From Muribaculaceae bacterium (GTDB lineage: Bacteria; Bacteroidota; Bacteroidia; Bacteroidales; Muribaculaceae), in NCBI GenBank assembly GCA_029060725.1, contig JAIDTL010000129.1, positions 1 to 64,000 on the forward strand: a DNA stretch of 64,000 nucleotides, written 5' to 3'. A program made the position numbers and the translations under genes. How positions within the stretch are numbered: the first letter of the stretch is position 1; each line of letters begins with the position of its first letter. Below, piece by piece: positions 61,361 through 64,000 of this stretch. The notes under the pieces were generated by a model, which was not told where the DNA came from, searched no databases, and saw only the letters and a program-made list of their open reading frames with translations.

Positions 61361-63915
61361 TAGTAGTTAATATCTAATAACTTCGTGCGATCGGACGCAC
61401 CTCCTACTTCTACTTCATACACTCCCGGCAAAGCCTCCATCTCTCCCGACTGGGGATTATAGAAAGCAAAAGCCTCCGGTCCAAGCTCAAAGTTGACATC
61501 TTTGGCTTCCCCTTTCTTAAGGTGTATTCGCTTGAAAGCACGGAGCGTCTTATTAAGCGACTTGTCGGCTTTATTCTTAATATACACCTGCACCACTTCA
61601 TCTCCATCCATATCTCCACTGTTCTTTACATTCACACTGAGTTGGACGGGGCGACCCTTTCCTCCGGCGACCGTAGGTTCTGAATAGTCAAACGTAGTGT
61701 AGCTCAGTCCATGGCCAAATGCATATAGTGGTTTCTCAGTCATATATCTGTAAGTGCGGCCTTCCATATCGTAGTCTTCGAAATCGGGAAGCTGAGAATC
61801 ATTCTTGTAGAATGTCACAGGCAGGCGCCCGGCAGGATTGTTAATTCCGAACAGGGTCTCTGCTACAGCTTGACCCCCTGCTTCACCCGGATACCAAGCC
61901 TGAATTATAGCATCGCAAAGCTCATCTTCTGCTGCCAGCCCCATTGCACTTCCCGAGCAGTTGACGAAAACAATTTTCTTTCCCTGCTCCTTGAGCTGCT
62001 TGATCAATTCTCTTTGCACCGTTGGCAATTCAATAGTAGTCCTGTCGCCTCCACGGAAACCTTCTACGGTGACCGGCATCTCTTCTCCTTCAAGAGCTGC
62101 AGAGATTCCTCCTACAAATACTACGACATCGGCATCTCCGCAGTCTGTATCATATTCGATGCTTCGTCCTATATCAAATTTCAGTACTGCAATCCCCGGT
62201 CGGTCTTTTACCCAGTCAATCTCAATATCGTATGTCTTCCCCTTTTCTGCCTGTATTGCCCATGCATAGTCATTTGTAGGGTTCGACCCGTAAGATTTTG
62301 CTACCTGTTTCCCATCTATTTTCAATGCCTTAAGTCCTCTTGATGCGGTCATGTTGATGATGTATTCTCCGCTTTCTTCCGGTGTGAATTGAGTCTTGAA
62401 AGTGGCAGAGAAATCCTCAAGGTTTACTCCGGGAGCAAATACGGTGGCCCCGCCAGTGTTTTTGTTGATTGGGAAATTGATTATCTCTTTGGCTACCGGT
62501 TCTCCTTCTTTAGTCTTGTTGTTCCAGTATGTGGCTGAGATACCCTTTTGTCCGTTGATTGAAAGCATGTCGAAGGTGGATACGGTGTTGTTGTTCTTCA
62601 CATGGTCGCATCCCTTCAGATACTTTGCATTCGGCGCAATATTGCGGATTCCTTCAAGTATACTTGTAGTGCGCGTCGGAAAACCATTATAGTTGCCCCA
62701 TTGCATCACGGTGTCAGCTGCATTCGGTCCCATCACCATCACTTTCGCATCTATCTTCAAAGGCAGAATACCATTGTTTTTAAGCAGTGTCATTGATTCC
62801 CGAGCCGCTTCAAGCACCAATTCCTTGTGTGCCGGATTGCAGATGTCTGCCTGCCCAAGACCATCCCATTCAGTGTTTTCTCCAAAAAGTTCTCCAAGGC
62901 TTAGACGGGCTTCGATAAGGCGAAGAAGGCTTTTATCAATAGTCTCTTCCGAGATGAGCCCTTTGTCGTAAGCCTCACGCAGACCCATGAATGATGATCC
63001 GCACTCTAAGTCGGTGCCGGAAATGACGGCATCTGCACTTGCTTCTACATCCGATGGGTGAGTGGCATGTGCATTGGGCCGGTAAAAGTCGCGGATAGCC
63101 CAGCAGTCGGACACTACGATCTTGTCATATCCCCACTTGTTGCGCAGAATGTCGTGTAGAAGGCGCTTGTTGCTGCAGCAAGGTTCTCCTTCCACGCGAT
63201 TGTAGGCGCACATCACTTGCCCTACGTTTGCATCCACCAATGTCTTGAACGCCGGAAGATACGTTTCCCACAAGTCGCGAGGATCGATGTCGCGGGCATC
63301 AAAAGAGTGGCGGTTCCATTCCGGACCGCTGTGCACTGCATAATGCTTTGCGCAGGCTATAGTCTTGATATGCTTGGAGTCTGCCGGTCCTTGAAGTCCC
63401 TCTACGGCTGCCTTTCCGAGTTGCGACGACAGGTAGGGGTCTTCACCGTACGTTTCCTGTCCGCGTCCCCATCTCGGATCTCTGAAAATATTGACGTTGG
63501 GGGTCCAGAATGTCAGTCCCTTATATCTCGTTACATCTTCATCACCAAGAGTATTGAATTTAGCTCTTGCCTCGTCGCTGATGCAGCTGAATACATCATA
63601 GATCAGACTGTCGTCAAACGTTGCAGCCATGCCGATGGCTTGAGGAAAGACCGTGGCAAATCCGGCGCGTCCTACTCCATGAAGAGCCTCATTCCACCAA
63701 TTATATTTCTTGATGCCAAGTCTTTCAATTGCCGGACTGTCATCCATCATCAGGGATATCTTTTCATCGAGAGTGAGCTCGTTTAGCACTAAAGCTGCCC
63801 TTTCCTTATTTGATAGGTTTACATCTTTATAACTTTTGCCTGCAGCTTCCATCAGGCTTCCTGCTAATGCGATCCCAATAGCTAATGCAGATGCAAGAAT
63901 TTTATTTCGTTTCAT
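61360..63915 (-). CDS. Secreted GH3 beta-glycosidase (xylosidase/glucosidase type)
   Basis: 851 residues from MKRNKILASALAIGIALAGS; the track start adds 22 residues. After the signal peptide are the GH3 N-terminal barrel (NWWNEALHGVGRAGFATVFP, ACAKHYAVHSGPEWNRHSF, nucleophile Asp in KIVVSDCWAI), a C-terminal alpha/beta domain carrying an inserted PA14 module (ISATYWNNKTKEGEPVA to IDWVKDRPGIAVLKFDIG), VVFVGGISAALEGEEM and a fibronectin-III-like end (VKNSGDMDGDEVVQVYI). NEALHGV favours the beta-xylosidase/bifunctional group over strict beta-glucosidases. Confidence 0.9.
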   Translation of the reverse strand: MKRNKILASALAIGIALAGSLMEAAGKSYKDVNLSNKERAALVLNELTLDEKISLMMDDSPAIERLGIKKYNWWNEALHGVGRAGFATVFPQAIGMAATFDDSLIYDVFSCISDEARAKFNTLGDEDVTRYKGLTFWTPNVNIFRDPRWGRGQETYGEDPYLSSQLGKAAVEGLQGPADSKHIKTIACAKHYAVHSGPEWNRHSFDARDIDPRDLWETYLPAFKTLVDANVGQVMCAYNRVEGEPCCSNKRLLHDILRNKWGYDKIVVSDCWAIRDFYRPNAHATHPSDVEASADAVISGTDLECGSSFMGLREAYDKGLISEETIDKSLLRLIEARLSLGELFGENTEWDGLGQADICNPAHKELVLEAARESMTLLKNNGILPLKIDAKVMVMGPNAADTVMQWGNYNGFPTRTTSILEGIRNIAPNAKYLKGCDHVKNNNTVSTFDMLSINGQKGISATYWNNKTKEGEPVAKEIINFPINKNTGGATVFAPGVNLEDFSATFKTQFTPEESGEYIINMTASRGLKALKIDGKQVAKSYGSNPTNDYAWAIQAEKGKTYDIEIDWVKDRPGIAVLKFDIGRSIEYDTDCGDADVVVFVGGISAALEGEEMPVTVEGFRGGDRTTIELPTVQRELIKQLKEQGKKIVFVNCSGSAMGLAAEDELCDAIIQAWYPGEAGGQAVAETLFGINNPAGRLPVTFYKNDSQLPDFEDYDMEGRTYRYMTEKPLYAFGHGLSYTTFDYSEPTVAGGKGRPVQLSVNVKNSGDMDGDEVVQVYIKNKADKSLNKTLRAFKRIHLKKGEAKDVNFELGPEAFAFYNPQSGEMEALPGVYEVEVGGASDRTKLLDINY

Positions 63916-63965
63916 AGAAGTTGGTTTTTTTTGTATCATCTTGTCGATGAAATAAGAATCAAATA

Positions 63966-64000
63966 AAAAACGCCGACACAAGACTTGCAGTCTTGTCCGG
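63966..64000 (-). terminator. Terminator of a minus-strand gene beyond the window
   Basis: The minus strand reads ACAAGACT-GCA-AGTCTTGT, extended by CCG/CGG with small bulges, then TTTTTT. It would end the transcript of a gene to the right of the window, before the GH3 gene. Confidence 0.7.

Overview
The window looks like a chromosomal segment of a member of Bacteroidota, order Bacteroidales. The evidence is the phylum-type promoter (TTTG, about 20 bp, TAnnTTTG) seen before many genes, the near absence of Shine-Dalgarno sequences, a UpxY-type NusG paralogue, a type IX secretion plug-domain (DUF5103) protein and DUF3109, and a set of secreted glycoside hydrolases and esterases. A gut lineage such as Muribaculaceae is my guess only; no rRNA gene is present to settle it. 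No tRNA, rRNA or CRISPR array was recognised.

Layout. 1-8.8 kb: the distal part of the S10/spc/alpha ribosomal superoperon (rpsN to rplQ, with secY, map, infA and rpoA), interrupted after rpsN by a terminator and a fresh promoter. 9-16.9 kb: cls, a giant secreted pectinesterase-like protein (minus) and a UPF1/Dna2-type helicase. 17-17.8 kb: an Rpn-type PD-(D/E)XK nuclease (minus). 18.0-41.0 kb: a visibly A+T-richer accessory island, all on the plus strand. It opens with a tyrosine recombinase, a 185-bp interval bounded by two 26-bp palindrome-containing sites with a promoter between them, and a UpxY-like antiterminator. It continues with an M42 peptidase, a zinc-ribbon peptide, an eight-Cys peptide followed by an attenuator, a radical SAM/SPASM maturase and a GNAT protein. 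Next comes a signalling and cell-wall cassette (FhaA-like protein, 26-aa membrane peptide, PP2C phosphatase, SEDS glycosyltransferase fused to a transpeptidase, Ser/Thr kinase). Four exported proteins, an FHA protein, a BrxL-like ATPase lacking the Lon protease domain, a lipoprotein, KptA and MraY follow. 41.2-43.3 kb: typA and a small membrane protein. 43.6-53.7 kb (minus): a secreted cluster of a beta-propeller protein, a TPR-caspase, a DUF4384-like protein, a small exported protein and two tandem transglutaminase-like proteins. 53.9-64 kb: pulA, rsgA and rplS (minus), folP and cdaA (plus), then DUF3109, a DUF5103 protein and a GH3 enzyme (minus).

How the genes may work together. The island's phosphatase, rodA-pbpA fusion, kinase and FhaA-like genes have the same content as the actinobacterial fhaA-pstP-rodA-pbpA-pknA-pknB cluster, in which Ser/Thr phosphorylation controls wall synthesis. 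MraY at the end could add lipid-linked precursor supply. A UpxY-type factor next to the promoter suggests that the long collinear unit needs processive antitermination, and the recombinase plus paired sites suggest it may be switched on and off. These functional links are inferred from gene content and order.

A roughly 91-bp repeat with three hairpins occurs four times at 3' ends of transcription units, with compensatory base changes between copies. I did not compute base composition or alignments; statements about them are by eye.
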